A stretch of 64,000 bases of DNA, from contig JASEVX010000005.1 in NCBI GenBank assembly GCA_031761405.1, forward strand, positions 32,864,869 through 32,928,868, in the 5' to 3' direction. Below, one piece after another: positions 1 to 10,639 of the stretch (its first letter is position 1; each line of letters starts with the position of its first letter). Under the pieces are notes generated by a model. It saw only the letters and a program-made list of their open reading frames with translations. It did no database searches and had not been told where the DNA came from. This stretch comes from Serripes groenlandicus. Its lineage: Eukaryota > Mollusca > Bivalvia > Cardiida > Cardiidae. The position numbers were made by a program, and so were the translations under genes.

Positions 1-478
1 ATATCTTCCACTTTTGTATCTGATCATATAACAAATAAACGATACATGCAGATTATAAATATCATTTTCTATTTCATATAACCAGGCTCACAAATTCGCC
101 ATGAAGGAAAAAGAGTGAATCGCAATATTTCGAAAAGGTGACAGCATTTTTCCCACCGCTCGGACCGAACATTACTGAAATTACACACCATGGTCATTTA
201 TACACGCTTGTCTGGCTTTCTGTGGCGTCTCCACACCCTTGTCCCCTCGGTATCCCTTCAACCAGTAGCATCGCCATTCATCCATACATTGGTTCTTGTT
301 TGTTTTATTTTCTATTTATCTATCTTGAATGGTAAACATTCGATTTTGGTGTATATGTCATGTTTATTGTAATTTATTGTACATTTTTGTATTGTATATA
401 TTACTATGATATGTTGTTAGACTGGAAACTATGTAGTTTACGTCTATACAAAATATTGTCATTGTCATTGTCAAAGTC
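1..478. other. unassigned sequence, possible LINE 3-prime tail
   Basis: No convincing coding sequence is visible. The last part ends in short TTGTCA-type repeats (about 458-475) after an AT-rich stretch, a layout seen at 3-prime ends of some non-LTR retrotransposons, but no reverse transcriptase sequence is present. The overlapping 60-65 residue frames at 138-372 show no recognisable domain. Confidence 0.2.
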
Positions 479-688
479 TTAACTCTTTCGCTGCCAAAGG
501 CAATTCAAGCTTTGCAAACAATGCAGATTCAAGTGAGACAGCTCGTAACGAGCTGTCTCTCCTGAAACCTGCATTGTTTGCCACATAGACATTCAATTTT
601 ACCAATTTTCCTGTTGGGCGAAAATTGTAGTGGTCCAATTTTCCGCATGGAAGAGTCAATTTGTAAACTATGGGGAAGAAAGAGTTAA
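479..688. mobile_element. MITE-B copy 1 (TTAA, piggyBac-like ends)
   Basis: It is bounded by TTAA on both sides with CTCTTTC / GAAAGAG-type ends. The interior holds a 68-bp palindrome at 514-581 with core CAGCTCGTAACGAGCTG. Left and right halves outside the hairpin match the copies at 9366, 13657 and 42133. It has no coding capacity. The TTAA duplication suggests mobilisation by a piggyBac-type transposase, which is an inference. Confidence 0.75.
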
Positions 689-1016
689 AAAAGAAATGGA
701 GTAGAATTTGCTACACATTGATATATGGGTACCGAACAATGTTGACCAAGAACAGACTGAACGAAAGTGCAGATTGAACAGGTTCTATATGGTTTGTGAA
801 TGTGATTGAAAGTCGTGTTGACGGAAATTGTAAAGGCGTTGTTAAAGTCGCGCACAGCATGATATGGTTTTACCCGTTCAGCAATGAAAATGATAGTCAA
901 TCGATGTCTAGCAGTAGTAGAATATCTCTTAAATAGTGTGTAAAAAATTGAAATGGCTCTTTCCATGACAAATGATGTATTGTTAAACCGAGACATTTCT
1001 GACGAAACAGCAGTAT
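689..1016. other. unassigned single-copy-looking sequence
   Basis: I see no repeat family, RNA or convincing coding segment here. A 119-residue minus-strand frame crosses it but runs into MITE-E and shows no domain. Confidence 0.3.
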
Positions 1017-1273
1017 TTGAGCCGTCCCGAGAGAAAACCAACATTATGGCCTCTGCGTAATGTATCGACCCAGATCAGCCTGCGCAGACTGTTCCAGGCC
1101 GACACATTCCGTCTCAGGGGGATAGAGGTATAGAGCAAAGATTCTTGAAACAGAATACGCACGGGAGATAAAACGTGTCTATCCGTTTTAGCCTGCGCGG
1201 CATGCTTAGGCTGATCCGGTTCGATACTTTACGCAGAGTCCACAATGTTGATTTTCTCGCGGGACGTCTCAAT
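1017..1273 (-). mobile_element. MITE-E copy
   Basis: It starts with the family end GAGCCGTCCCG and closes with the complementary CGGGACGTCTC. Inside are the family landmarks: TGCGTAATGTATCGACC near the left end, a hairpin-prone GCGCAGACTG/CCTGCGC segment, CCGTCTCAGGGGGATAGAGG, CCTGAAACAGAA, and ATACTTTACGCAGAGTCCAC near the right end. It has no coding potential. The same unit recurs about 20 times in the window. Confidence 0.8.
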
Positions 1274-1660
1274 TAACTATTTTAGACAATAAATGCATAT
1301 TGTTTTTTGTTTGAATAATGTGCCTCCTGATTTTTAGTTGTTGTTTTTATCTTTTTTACGCGTTTCGTTTTAACAATATTATATTAATATGGTCTTTTTT
1401 TTAAAAAAAATAGACATAAACGTACGTGTATATACAAGTGAATACTTTTTTGGATTGGAATACAAGGTGTTTTTTAAAGACACATATCAATTCCTATCTC
1501 TGCTTTCATCTTTACAGTTTGAGTAGGTCAATATGATTACACAAATGATGATAATTATAATAATAATATTAAGTGTAAATGAATAAATATTACTATCAGT
1601 AACTTTTCCCTATTTTGAGTGACAGTGTTATTTCGGGTCGTTTTTAAAACGATGTAAGCG
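1274..1660. other. AT-rich unassigned sequence
   Basis: This is low-complexity AT-rich DNA with short ATA/AAT runs around 1545-1585. No gene or element was recognised. Confidence 0.3.
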
Positions 1661-1689
1661 AATTCGTGATTGTCTGGCGTCGAGAATTA

Positions 1690-1776
1690 GCATTTTCAGA
1701 CCGAGTGTTTCTGGTTGGATCCCCACGGTCATTGTGAAGTACCCTTTTCGTAGGGCAGTATTGTTTAGTCACTCAT
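1690..1776 (+). repeat. SINE-3 fragment
   Basis: GGTTGGATCCCC resembles a decayed B box. It is followed by a segment resembling the post-tRNA body of the SINE-3 copy at 2154 (the GAAGTACCC...GGGCAG stretch). It is truncated by the following MITE-A end. Confidence 0.4.
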
Positions 1777-1860
1777 TAACCCTTTCCCACAGCACACGTC
1801 TTTGAAAACATCTTGGAAAAACTATAGGAAAAATCTACAAATAAAAGTAGAATTATTGAA
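1776..1860. mobile_element. MITE-A left-end fragment
   Basis: TTAACCCTTTCCCACA is followed by a decayed copy of the A-family subterminal segment (TCTTTGAAAACAT). No matching right end is found nearby. Confidence 0.45.
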
Positions 1861-1952
1861 CGAAGAAATCTGAAGATTATTTACTATTATTTGATATGTC
1901 GTTACACAACTGGAGTTACACAATCTGTCACTATTCAAATATTTAATTATTT

Positions 1953-2152
1953 CACATCGATTGCGCAAGAAGCTTTCAGCTTATATTAATCACGGTCGAT
2001 GTCTGCGTCCAGGAGACTTAACCAGTAGCCTACTGGCGCGGTTTTTGTGGAAATATCCGAAAGGCGGAACCCGCTCATCACGGGATTCGAAGCCTGGACC
2101 TTAGGTACGAGAGGCCGACGCGCTACCTCTGCACCACTGGGTTACCACATGA
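1953..2152 (-). repeat. SINE-4 copy, tRNA-headed
   Basis: Read on the minus strand, the region 2075-2150 looks like a tRNA-derived head (CCAGTGGTGCAGAGGTAGCGCG as A-box region, GCTTCGAATCCCG as B-box region). The body runs left to AAGCTTTCAGCTTATATTAA. A second copy with the same order lies at 44350-44537. Two independent copies support a SINE rather than a tRNA gene. Confidence 0.6.
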
Positions 2153-2153
2153 A

Positions 2154-2740
2154 TCCGCCGTGGTCGAGTGGATAGCTTCGGGGATTTGGAACCGGGTGTC
2201 CCGGGTTCGATCCCCAGTCGCAGCGCTGTGATCATGATGGAGTGCCCTTTGGCAAGGCATATTTCCCAGCCTAGTACTGGTTTGTTTACACAGGGATGAT
2301 GAACTATATTTCCCAGCCTAGTACTGGTTTGTTTACACAGGGATGATGAACTATATTTCCCAGCCTAGTACTGGTTTGTTTACACAGGGATGATGAACTA
2401 TATTTCCCAGCCTAGTACTGGTTTGTTTACACAGGGATGATGAACTATATTTCCCAGCCTAGTACTGGTTTGTTTACACAGGGATGATGAACTATATTTC
2501 CCAGCCTAGTACTGGTTTGTTTACACAGGGATGATGAACTATATTTCCCAGCCTAGTACTGGTTTGTTTACACAGGGATGATGAACTATATTTCCCAGCC
2601 TAGTACTGGTTTGTTTACACAGGGATGATGAACTATATTTCCCAGCCTAGTACTGGTTTGTTTACACAGGGATGATGAACTGTCGCCGTGATAAAACTGA
2701 AATAATGTTGATATCGGCGTAAAACACCATCGAAATCACA
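2154..2740 (+). repeat. SINE-3 copy with internal tandem expansion
   Basis: A tRNA-like head lies at about 2157-2225, with A box TGGTCGAGTGG at 2161 and B box GGTTCGATCCC at 2204. A short body follows, then nine copies of a 47-bp segment (2259-2681). The tail motif CCGTGATAAAACTGAAATAA...CGGCGTAAAAC at 2685-2725 is common to the SINEs of this window. Minus-strand copies at 13905-14100 and 39126-39330 carry this internal segment once, so the array arose inside the SINE. Confidence 0.75.
2259..2681. repeat. 47-bp tandem array, 9 exact units
   Basis: The span is 423 bases, exactly nine 47-base units beginning ATATTTCCCAGCCTAGTACT and ending GGGATGATGAACT. By eye the units are identical, implying very recent expansion or strong homogenisation. 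It lies inside SINE-3. Confidence 0.95.
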
Positions 2741-4031
2741 GAAATATTTGCTTCCAATGCTAGTAAGTGATCAAGACACACGAATTAACAAGTCCACTTG
2801 TTTCCACCATGCAACGACATATTGCTGTCCTACCTATCAGTCTTCAATTCTAGCGGCGATACAGGATGACTAACTGCAATTGCATTTGAGACCGGTGTAG
2901 TTTTAGATCTTATTGCGCATCTGCGAAGTCTGATCTTGATCTACTCTGTTCACTGATGGGTCGAATTATCATTGAAGAAGTACATTTAGATCACATGGAA
3001 TGGTTGCTCAACTTGATCTTTTGTATACTTTTCAGAACCCCATTTAGGTATGTTTTCATAAAGCATGCATAGCCCATTGTGTTCTTTTTACAATTTGTGC
3101 CGTGAAATTAAATTTTAATCAATTGACATAAATCAATTTTGACATTGAATCTAATACCGAATAGTTACTTATGTTCGTACAAAATTCATCCATCATTCAG
3201 AAAACAAATTTTGGATGTTCCTGAGAAAACGGGAATCTTTCAGTTCAAACCAATTCGGACCAAAGTCAGTCTTCATGCTTCCAACAGAGACATATGCCAG
3301 CTAGTGTCGCCGTGTGGAGGAGGGATTTGTCCCATGTAGTGTTCATTCGTAATATGGTGGTATATCACAGTATGCCCGGGTCATTGGGCTAATAAACATT
3401 TGTTCATCTATATAACAATTACATCAACACGTATTAATACAATAAGACCGCATTTCTCGCGTATCGGTCAAATTGTTACTTCGCGCGTATGTTATATACT
3501 TAAATCTCTTTTTCAAAATATGTTTGTCCGTCCGTGAAATTAGTCGCTATAAAGATGGACGCTACTCTCTTCACACCAAATTTACCGACTAAATTGGTAC
3601 ATCGGTTTCCACCCTTTCGTCTCAAATATATTAACATAGACTATTCTACAAGGATATATTCAGTAGACAATTTCGATGAAGCATAGAGGATGTCATATGT
3701 CAATGCATTCTAAAAGTATCGAAAGAAACTTACGTATGATTTCTAAATCACCCTCTAAAGATTCACGATGGTTGATATCGTGTTTACCCGAACAATTACA
3801 GCTGATCAACAGATATTGCGACATAAATAAGATTTCTACGTAAAAGTTAAGCGTTTATTCGACAATCTTTTGATGTATTTCTTTCTCATTTTCCGCTCAA
3901 TTTTCCCACACCTGTTAACAAAAGAAAAACGGTTAAGAAAATTGGTGAGTGATTATTGTGAAAGCAAGGACAAAACTATATTTAACAATATATAACTTAC
4001 TCATTTGGTGTAGTGTTACGACCATGTGCCG
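2741..4031. other. unassigned sequence
   Basis: I see no element boundaries and no coding domain. A 66-residue plus frame at 3139-3339 has no recognisable motif. The sequence is AT-rich and looks single-copy within this window. Confidence 0.3.
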
Positions 4032-4110
4032 TTAACCCTTTCCCACATACAACAGTTTTGCAAAGGAAAAAGTATGTTGCAACTTATATTCAAAAGTGAC
4101 TGCAAATCTT
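4032..4110. mobile_element. MITE-A left-end fragment
   Basis: TTAACCCTTTCCCACATACA is the canonical A-family end followed by a decayed subterminal part. There is no right end. Confidence 0.5.
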
Positions 4111-4443
4111 TTATTTGAATCGAAGCTTGTGACTTACTATAATACTTTGTCTCTATTCACTTCGTACTTAAAATCACACAATGTATTACAGGTTCTAATG
4201 TTAGTTGTAAAAAACAAATGTTTCCAAAAACAAATGGCTCATGCTGTTAAAAAGAGTACGTATGCACCGGAAAACAAAGTAGCATGGCCATAACTCTATA
4301 TGTGTCCTTTAAACAGTGCTCTAACCTAATATCGTTGCCTATAATGTTGTGTATAAATATGTACCATGCCATTTTCCACTGTATGTTATTATATTTGTGC
4401 TATTTGACTATGAGCTATAATGCTTAATGTCTAAATATAGTTT

Positions 4444-4503
4444 GTGTTATGTTATGTTATGTTATGTTATGTTAGGTTGTGTTGTGTTATGTTATGTTGT
4501 GTT
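4444..4503. repeat. GTTAT pentanucleotide microsatellite
   Basis: Repeated GTTAT units with GTTGT variants toward the right side. Confidence 0.85.
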
Positions 4504-4567
4504 ATCTTACTTTGAAAACGTTTGAACAAGTTGTTGGAAATATTTAAATATACAGGAGCACTCATTG

Positions 4568-4655
4568 AACAAAGTTGAAAACATTGTTGAAAAAAAACTC
4601 CAATGCTCATAACGAGCAACTTCTCCTTTTGTCACAATGTTTTAAATGTTGTATT
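4568..4655. mobile_element. MITE-A central fragment
   Basis: AGTTGAAAACATTGTTG is followed by an imperfect central hairpin (CAATGCTCATAACGAGCAAC) and TTTGTCACAATGTTTT. Both terminal regions are missing. Confidence 0.5.
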
Positions 4656-4951
4656 TTGCATACGCGGTAAAACGTGTTTTAAGTGTGGAAGGTTTAAATA
4701 CATCTGAGACAAGTGAAAGGTCAGGCGAGGCTGTGCATCCACACAGTCTGTACAAGGGCATTCTATACAAATTATTCTAAAATTATATAAAATGAATAAT
4801 AACAGAGATCTAGATGAGTAGCCTACCTCATGTTCTAAACTCACATTTTGATATGTGAGCCTTTCCCAAATAAAGACTATTTCTGAAGCCTCTGCAGCAG
4901 GCTTTTGAAACCTTTGATATAGAGTCAATCAGTTCATTTCCATTGGCCCAG

Positions 4952-5169
4952 TAACTCTTTCCCATATACAGCAAATCTGCAGCAGACAACATTGAAAATG
5001 ACCACTCAAAAGATGAAAAATCTCTATATTTGTAGGTACTGAACACATTTGAAGACATTGTTACAAAAGGAGAAATTGCTCGTTTTGAGCAATTTCTCCT
5101 TTTGTTACAATGTTTTCAAAAGTCTGCAGTAGAGGCGTCAGAAAGCGTCTATATGTGGGAAAGGGTTAA
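4952..5169. mobile_element. MITE-A copy
   Basis: The left end TAACTCTTTCCCATATACAG is slightly decayed. CTGCAGCAGAC follows, then the central hairpin GAAATTGCTCG / GAGCAATTTC at about 5074-5096, and the right end GTCAGAAAGCG...GTGGGAAAGGGTTAA. Confidence 0.75.
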
Positions 5170-5665
5170 GGCCAGGGATAACCCTTACCCCGCTGAATCC
5201 TTGCAACATGCAACATCGTTCATGCTATAGATCAATCTTCGTATAGCTATGTGCAATCTGACCGTAAGCATCATTGTTCACACATGTTTAAATCGTGTAT
5301 AGGAGGACACACTATTGATGTGATATACACTTTTTATAATTATGTAGTTAAACACGCAAACGTGTTTTTGTGATGACCAGTAGATGAAGATAATTATACT
5401 CTTCCACGTGGGGCTATGATCAAAATGTAATCTGTGTGCCAAAGCTTTACGATCGTCTATGTACTATATGTACGTTACAAAGATGAAGATTCAGATCAAA
5501 TCCCCCACGGACACGAAATTGGGAGGTTGTTTTCTTAGATAGGTGAAATATACTTTCTCTCATTCGCGATAAATGCGACTAAATTACAACACATATACGA
5601 CAAATGCGATACCAGACGACTTAGAAAACATCTAAGCAAGAGAAATTTGTATAAAATGATTGACG
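5170..5665. other. unassigned sequence
   Basis: No gene or clear element was recognised. The phrase around 5183-5215 (ACCCTTACCCCGCTGAATCC) recurs loosely at 6238 and 21297, hinting at an old repeat. Confidence 0.25.
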
Positions 5666-5672
5666 TAAAGGT

Positions 5673-5765
5673 ATTGAATTGAGTGGAAAACATTGTGGCA
5701 AAATTAGAAATTGCTTCTGATGCCAAACAGTTTTTAAAAAATCGTTTGCTGCACACCGCCAGAAT
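5673..5765. mobile_element. MITE-A fragment, decayed
   Basis: GAGTGGAAAACATTGTGGCA, GAAATTGCT and a degraded CTGCTGCA segment are in A-family order, but both ends are lost. Confidence 0.4.
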
Positions 5766-6317
5766 ATGTTTTCATGCGAGAACGGGGTTAAAAGTGGGAA
5801 AAAAGGGCGTTGAAATAAAGTAAATGTGTGGATAAATTGATGAGTACAAGTATACACGATGAAATTGAATTGAAAAAAAAATGATATAATTAAGAATTTC
5901 TCATGATTTTGTCACAATGTTTTCAAATATGTGTTTATTTTGAGAATGTCTTATATGAAAGAGTAGGCGTAGGATTAGAGGATGTGAGCAGTAACTAGAT
6001 ATTTATATACACGCTTTTGTCTCGTTTTGTAACCCACCATTGAATTACATGGTGGCGTTGGCTAGTTTCACTTTTTGTTACTTTCAAAGAAACCTTAAAC
6101 ACTTGAAAAAGTTATCAGATTTCGTGACCCTTTGATCAATTTACGCGTTAGTTGCAATAGATACTTCTATACTGCAACGGAAAAAAGGTTTTAGCTGTGG
6201 CACAGAAAAACACGCTTTATTATATGCGCATGTTAACCATTATCCGGCTGAATTCTCGCAATTGATGACACAACCTATTACTTCGGACGATGTTTTGTTG
6301 TATTTTCTGTAGAAGTC

Positions 6318-6432
6318 AGGCCTTTGTGGCATGCTTAGTCTGATCCGGGTTGATACTTTACGCAGAGTCCACAATGTTGATTTTTCTCACGAGACGGCCT
6401 ACACATTGATTATTACAAAGCTACGCTCCTGT
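6318..6432 (-). mobile_element. MITE-E right part with hAT-like shell end
   Basis: GGCATGCTTAGTCTGATCCG, TACTTTACGCAGAGTCCAC and a terminal GACGGCC are MITE-E landmarks. The following TACACATTGATTATTACAAAG and AGCTACGCTCCTG match the shell of the composite at 42710-43030 in reverse. The left half is missing. Confidence 0.6.
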
Positions 6433-6770
6433 GAATAGCTTGCGGATAACAGGAATTGTCTTCATCTGACTGACCAAAGGCACAGCTCTGCCTAGAAGAT
6501 CGCTGGTCGCAAAGTTCTGAAATTCGGATTGTATGCTGCTAAGTAGACTGACAACAGTCCTTATGGTTATTTCTTCAATATTACAATTGGGGAGAACACT
6601 TATAGACAAAAAGTATCGTCTTTAGGACCCGATCATCTATGTTTCGGACACCAGTTGAAATGCAGCCATATAATAAACAAAGAGCCGTGTGCCATACTAG
6701 CTGCTTAGATCCGGGAGTTTTTTAATTTTCACGTGGATCAGCAATGGACATTAGATACAATCCGATTGTT
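6433..6770. other. unassigned sequence
   Basis: A 62-residue minus frame at 6421-6609 shows no domain. Nothing else was recognised. Confidence 0.25.
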
Positions 6771-6772
6771 TT

Positions 6773-6925
6773 AAACCCTTTCCCACAAACAACAAATCTT
6801 CAGCAGACGACTTTAAAAATAAATACTCGAAAATAATCATGGAAGAACCCTATTATTGAGGGTATACTTACTGAAAAAGTTGTAAAACTTTGTGGCAAAC
6901 GGAGAAATTGCTCCCCACACTGTGA
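6773..6925. mobile_element. MITE-A left half
   Basis: The AAACCCTTTCCCACA end, CTTCAGCAGACGACTTT and GGAGAAATTGCTCC are present, then similarity stops before the second half of the hairpin. Confidence 0.6.
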
Positions 6926-6944
6926 GTACCACATTATAGGGTAC

Positions 6945-7040
6945 AGGTGAATGATAAGAGATATATTGTGGGAGAAAGAGCTGTATATCCCTCATCATCT
7001 GGACCTCTGCAGGACCGTCGGTTGTTCATTGATGAACACG
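6945..7040 (+). repeat. repeat G fragment
   Basis: TTGTGGGAGAAAGAGCTGTA and the following TCTGGACCTCTGCA match the stretch at 60690-60760, and partly the reverse of 32160-32285. Family type is unknown. Confidence 0.4.
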
Positions 7041-7049
7041 GCTCACCTA

Positions 7050-7575
7050 TCTATAGTCAGCGAATGTTTGCATAATACAATTCTATATTACATAGTTTAC
7101 ACATTTATACTTACCCAATATAACTAAAGATTCGCTTGTGAGACACAAAGGTATTTTAAATATACTATACAAATGAAACCAATAATGTAGCGTACGATTG
7201 CAATATGAAACGAAACCGAAATAATGGATCAGCATTAAACCTCATCTAATTGAATCATTTCCACCATCACCTAGGGATTGCAAGATAGTACGCATGGCTA
7301 AAATGAAATTATTTCAGCACGTGGTACCACATTTAAATTCGTTCTGCTGCTAACGCATTTCAAATTAAATTGTTCACAATAAGAGCACATTTAGGCATGG
7401 TATATTAAACTTATCCCTCTATTATTACAGTAAGATATCTTCAAGTATGAAATCGAAACCGCCTTCAAAGATTAAGCTTACCAGACCTCCTAATAATTAG
7501 GGCTTTCTTTTCGTGACCCCGCCCGATATACAAAACCACAAACGGTTTATTGTTATCAGCTTCTTGTTTGCTAGC
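7050..7575. other. unassigned sequence
   Basis: AT-rich sequence with no coding domain and no element landmarks. Confidence 0.25.
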
Positions 7576-7576
7576 A

Positions 7577-7680
7577 TTTAACCCTTTCCCACATGCAGAC
7601 GCACTTTGACACATGTGTAGCAGACAACTTTCTGAAAACATTGTGGGAAATGAGAATTTTCTCATGAGAACTTTCTTCTA
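7577..7680. mobile_element. MITE-A left half
   Basis: TTTAACCCTTTCCCACATGC, a GACGCACTTTGACAC segment, CTGAAAACATTGTGG and the start of a hairpin (GAGAATTTTCTC) are present. The right half is missing. Confidence 0.55.
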
Positions 7681-8092
7681 TTGCATCATTTATTTCAACT
7701 CGATTCCATTGTGTAAAAGTGACCATTCATTTATGGAGATTTGCCTGCAAATCGTCTTCTTCATATTAAATTTTGATAAATGCTGGACGGTGTTAAAACG
7801 TACAAAGCACGATGGAATACTTTATTTGACACATTGTAGATCTATATCAAAATGTACAAGCGTACAATCGGGGTTTTGGTTTGACCTTTTCGCTGATGGA
7901 TTAATTAACTTTGCTCGAACATTTATATATATTTATAAATTAAAAACGAGTGGATGTTGAAGTGAAACAGTGTTAGGACAATTTCAAAAGCGTCGACAGT
8001 GCGAAGGATTGGACAAGAGTAAGATGTATGGCTCACATAGGTACATCTCCACCTCGTACATCCGCTACAGGTGTGCATTTATAAAACCTGGC

Positions 8093-8900
8093 TGAACCCT
8101 TTCACACATCCAAACAAATCTGCATCAGTCAACTTTAACCGTTTAAGACATACGACGAATCTGCATTAGACGACTTTAACCGTTTAAGACATACGACGAA
8201 TCTGCATTAGACGACTTTAACCGTTTAAGACATACGACGAATCTGCATTAGACGACTTTAACCGTTTAAGACATACGACAAATCTGCATTAGACGACTTT
8301 AACCGTTTAAGACAAACGACAAATCTGCATTAGACGACTTTAACCGTTTAAGACATACGACAAATCTGTATTAGACGACTTTAACCGTTTAAGACATACG
8401 ACCTATCTGCATTAGACGACTTTAACCGTTTAAGACATGCGACAAATCTGCATTAGACGACTTTAACCGTTTAAGACATACGACCTACCTACATTAGACG
8501 AATTTAACCGTTTAAGACATACGACAAATCTGCATGAGACAACTTTAACCGTTTAAGACATACGACAAATCTGCATTAGACGACTTTAACTGTTTAAGAC
8601 ATGCGACATATCTGCATTATGCGACTTTAACCGTTTAAGACATGCGACAGATCTGCATTAGACGACTTTAACCGTTTAAGACATACGACAGATCTTCATT
8701 GGACGACTTTAACCGTTTCAAACATACGACAAATGTGACTTCAACAGCATCTATGCAAAAACAGGGACAATTTCTTTAGATGAAGGTAGGATAACTGAAA
8801 AAAGCATGAACGAATTGTTACCAAAGGAGAAATTTACCGTTTTCAAGAATGGTTAGCTACAGAAGCGTCACAAAGTTTCTGAATGTGGGAGAGGATTAAG
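8093..8900. mobile_element. MITE-A copy with its own end amplified 15 times
   Basis: The left end AACCCTTTCACACATCC with CTGCATCAGTCAACTTTAAC leads into a 41-bp array (8141-8755). The element resumes around 8790 with AAAGGAGAAATT, AGAAGCGTCACAAAG and a right end GTGGGAGAGGATTAAG. Each 41-bp unit corresponds to the terminal segment of MITE-A itself (AACC, poly-T, ACATACGAC, AATCTGCATTAGACGACTTT), so the array is a stack of decayed transposon ends. Confidence 0.7.
8141..8755. repeat. 41-bp tandem array, 15 units
   Basis: Unit starts (GTTTAAGAC or its variant) occur at 8141 and every 41 bases to 8715, with no phase slip. Units differ by scattered substitutions (ACGACGAAT, ACGACAAAT, ACGACCTAT), so this array is older than the 47-bp array. 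Confidence 0.93.
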
Positions 8901-8954
8901 GAACATCAAGGCAAAAGTTGACAAAATATCATTAATTCACTATTCAAATAATCT

Positions 8955-9082
8955 ACAGTTTTAACATTGTAGTAAAAGGAGAAAATGCTCATGATGAGTA
9001 ATTTCCCCTATTGCCACAATGTTTGAAATAATCTTCTGACGCACATGCGTCAACTGCGTCTGTATGAGGGAACACTGTTAAC
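8955..9082. mobile_element. MITE-A right part
   Basis: An ACATTGTAGTAAAAGGAGAA arm, an imperfect hairpin (ATGCTCATGATGAGTAAT), CCACAATGTTTGAAA and a GCGTCTGTATGAGGGAA end. The left end was not found. Confidence 0.6.
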
Positions 9083-9281
9083 CTTCAAGATAAGATGAAC
9101 GACGAAGGGATCTTTACATCGACATCAATAGATGCACTTGTTTGTCAATGTGTGCATGACGTTTGAACTCGCCAAATACATCTACACTGTATATATACAT
9201 CGATCGTTTTAAAGTCAACAGATAAGGCATTGTATTCTTTACAAGAATAGTTTTACACGATGGATTTGGAAAATGTATTTT

Positions 9282-9625
9282 ATAACCCTTTCCCATGTGC
9301 ATACCCTTTCTGATGGGCTCTGCAGCACACGAATTTTGACAACATCGTAGTAAAAGGAGGAATTGTTAACTCTTTCAGCGCTAAAGGCAATATTGAGGTT
9401 TTTGCAAACAATACAGATTCAGGTGAGTCAGCTCGTGACGAGCTGTCTCACCTGAAATCAGCATTGTTTGCTTTTTACTCAATAAAGTAGTCCAAAACTT
9501 TTATTACATGAGAAATGGAGACGCCCGATATTGAACACGGAAGAGTCTACTTTAAACAATTCGGCGCTGAAAGAGTTAATAATGAGCAATTTCTCCTTTT
9601 CTGTTGTCACAATGGTTTTAAGCTT
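9282..9625. mobile_element. MITE-A interrupted by MITE-B
   Basis: The left half (TAACCCTTTCCCATGTGC to GGAGGAATTG) ends at 9365 and the right half restarts at 9580 with TAATGAGCAATTTCTCC. MITE-B lies exactly between, in the loop of the A hairpin, flanked by TTAA. Similarity fades after about 9625. Confidence 0.75.
9366..9579. mobile_element. MITE-B copy 2, nested in MITE-A
   Basis: TTAA at 9366-9369 and 9576-9579, ends CTCTTTCAGCGC / GCGCTGAAAGAG, and the 68-bp inner palindrome at 9404-9471. It is the best-preserved copy together with 13657-13870 and lies in the opposite orientation to that one. Confidence 0.88.
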
Positions 9626-9629
9626 TTAA

Positions 9630-10035
9630 TTCAATTAGTGTTTGTATGCTTACGTATGGTTGAATAAATGGAAAGCACCGAAAACCCCTACGAACAATAC
9701 CGATCTTTTACGACTTATGACGGAAATTACCGAGCCTATTACCGACATAATACGGAAATCGCCTAGCTCGTTAGGGTGTTCCTCTTCAATTGCGAGAAGC
9801 TTACCTTTTACAACGATGTGGTCTAAATAAGTATTAAGTGACTACCGTTTAAGGCAGAGTTTTTACAATCGGATGTTATATCAGTGTCAAATAACAAAAC
9901 ATGACAATTGGAAAATGTGGCGTAACCTTATCGTAAGTGTTGGAATCTTACAACATTAGATACACATTTAGATCATTGAAGAAGAAAACATAAGCAGATG
10001 GTTTAAAACGATAATTAATGTAGGTAAAACTACTG
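9630..10035. other. unassigned sequence
   Basis: A 62-residue plus frame (9642-9830) has no recognisable domain. No element landmarks. Confidence 0.25.
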
Positions 10036-10038
10036 AAT

Positions 10039-10334
10039 ATGAGCCGTCCCATGAGAAAACCAACATTGTGAACATCATTGAAGCACACAGAGAACGCATA
10101 CATATCAGCTGTTCCACGAGACCCGGATCAGCCTAAGCATGCAGCGCTGGCTAACCTGGATAAACACTATTCGAATCCTGTGGATTTTCTGTTTCATGAA
10201 TCATTACCCTATACCTCTATTCCCCTGACACAGAATTTGTCGACCCGGATCAGTCTGCGCGGACAGCGCAGGCTGAACTGTGTCGATACATTACGCAGAG
10301 GTCATACTGTTGGTTTTCTCGCGGGTCGGCTCAT
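10039..10334 (+). mobile_element. MITE-E copy
   Basis: Ends ATGAGCCGTCCCATGAGAAA and GCGGGTCGGCTCAT are complementary. The left side has an extra unrelated segment (about 10072-10118) between the end and the internal ACCCGGATCAGCC. The 88-residue frame across it is a by-product of the repeat. Confidence 0.8.
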
Positions 10335-10635
10335 ATGTGATTAATTATATTCCATCACATGACATGATATGTTCTTTTCTCAAACACTGTGTTTATCAAT
10401 GCAGTTAACTTATTAACTTATTAAAACAGCCAAACAATGTCATAGGCTGATCAAGATCTACACTGTTCACATATTACTTTCACAAGCTTGTTAGAATATT
10501 TTGCAAACCTGTGTAGATTCTGTCAAGACTGAGCAGGCTGACACGATGAACGAATGTACGGTGTTCGGAAATACCAACCTAAACCTTTTCTCATACACTG
10601 GCTCAAATAATATGTTAACGATTGGATGACGAAGT
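10335..10635. other. unassigned sequence
   Basis: It contains the loosely recurring phrase GATCTACACTGTTCACA (10455), also seen in variant form near 2940 and 35695, possibly an ancient repeat. No gene. Confidence 0.25.
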
Positions 10636-10639
10636 TTAA

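Noticed and set aside
1..470. LINE coding region
   Set aside because: Only a tail-like AT and TTGTCA pattern is visible, with no reverse transcriptase or endonuclease motifs.
2157..2225. tRNA gene
   Set aside because: A and B boxes exist but no acceptor stem closes, and the sequence continues into a SINE body and tail found in other copies.
10078..10344. Recurring peptides such as RISLRGQRRL and DFLFQESL in many short frames
   Set aside because: They are by-products of MITE-E and appear wherever a copy lies, in several frames and both strands.
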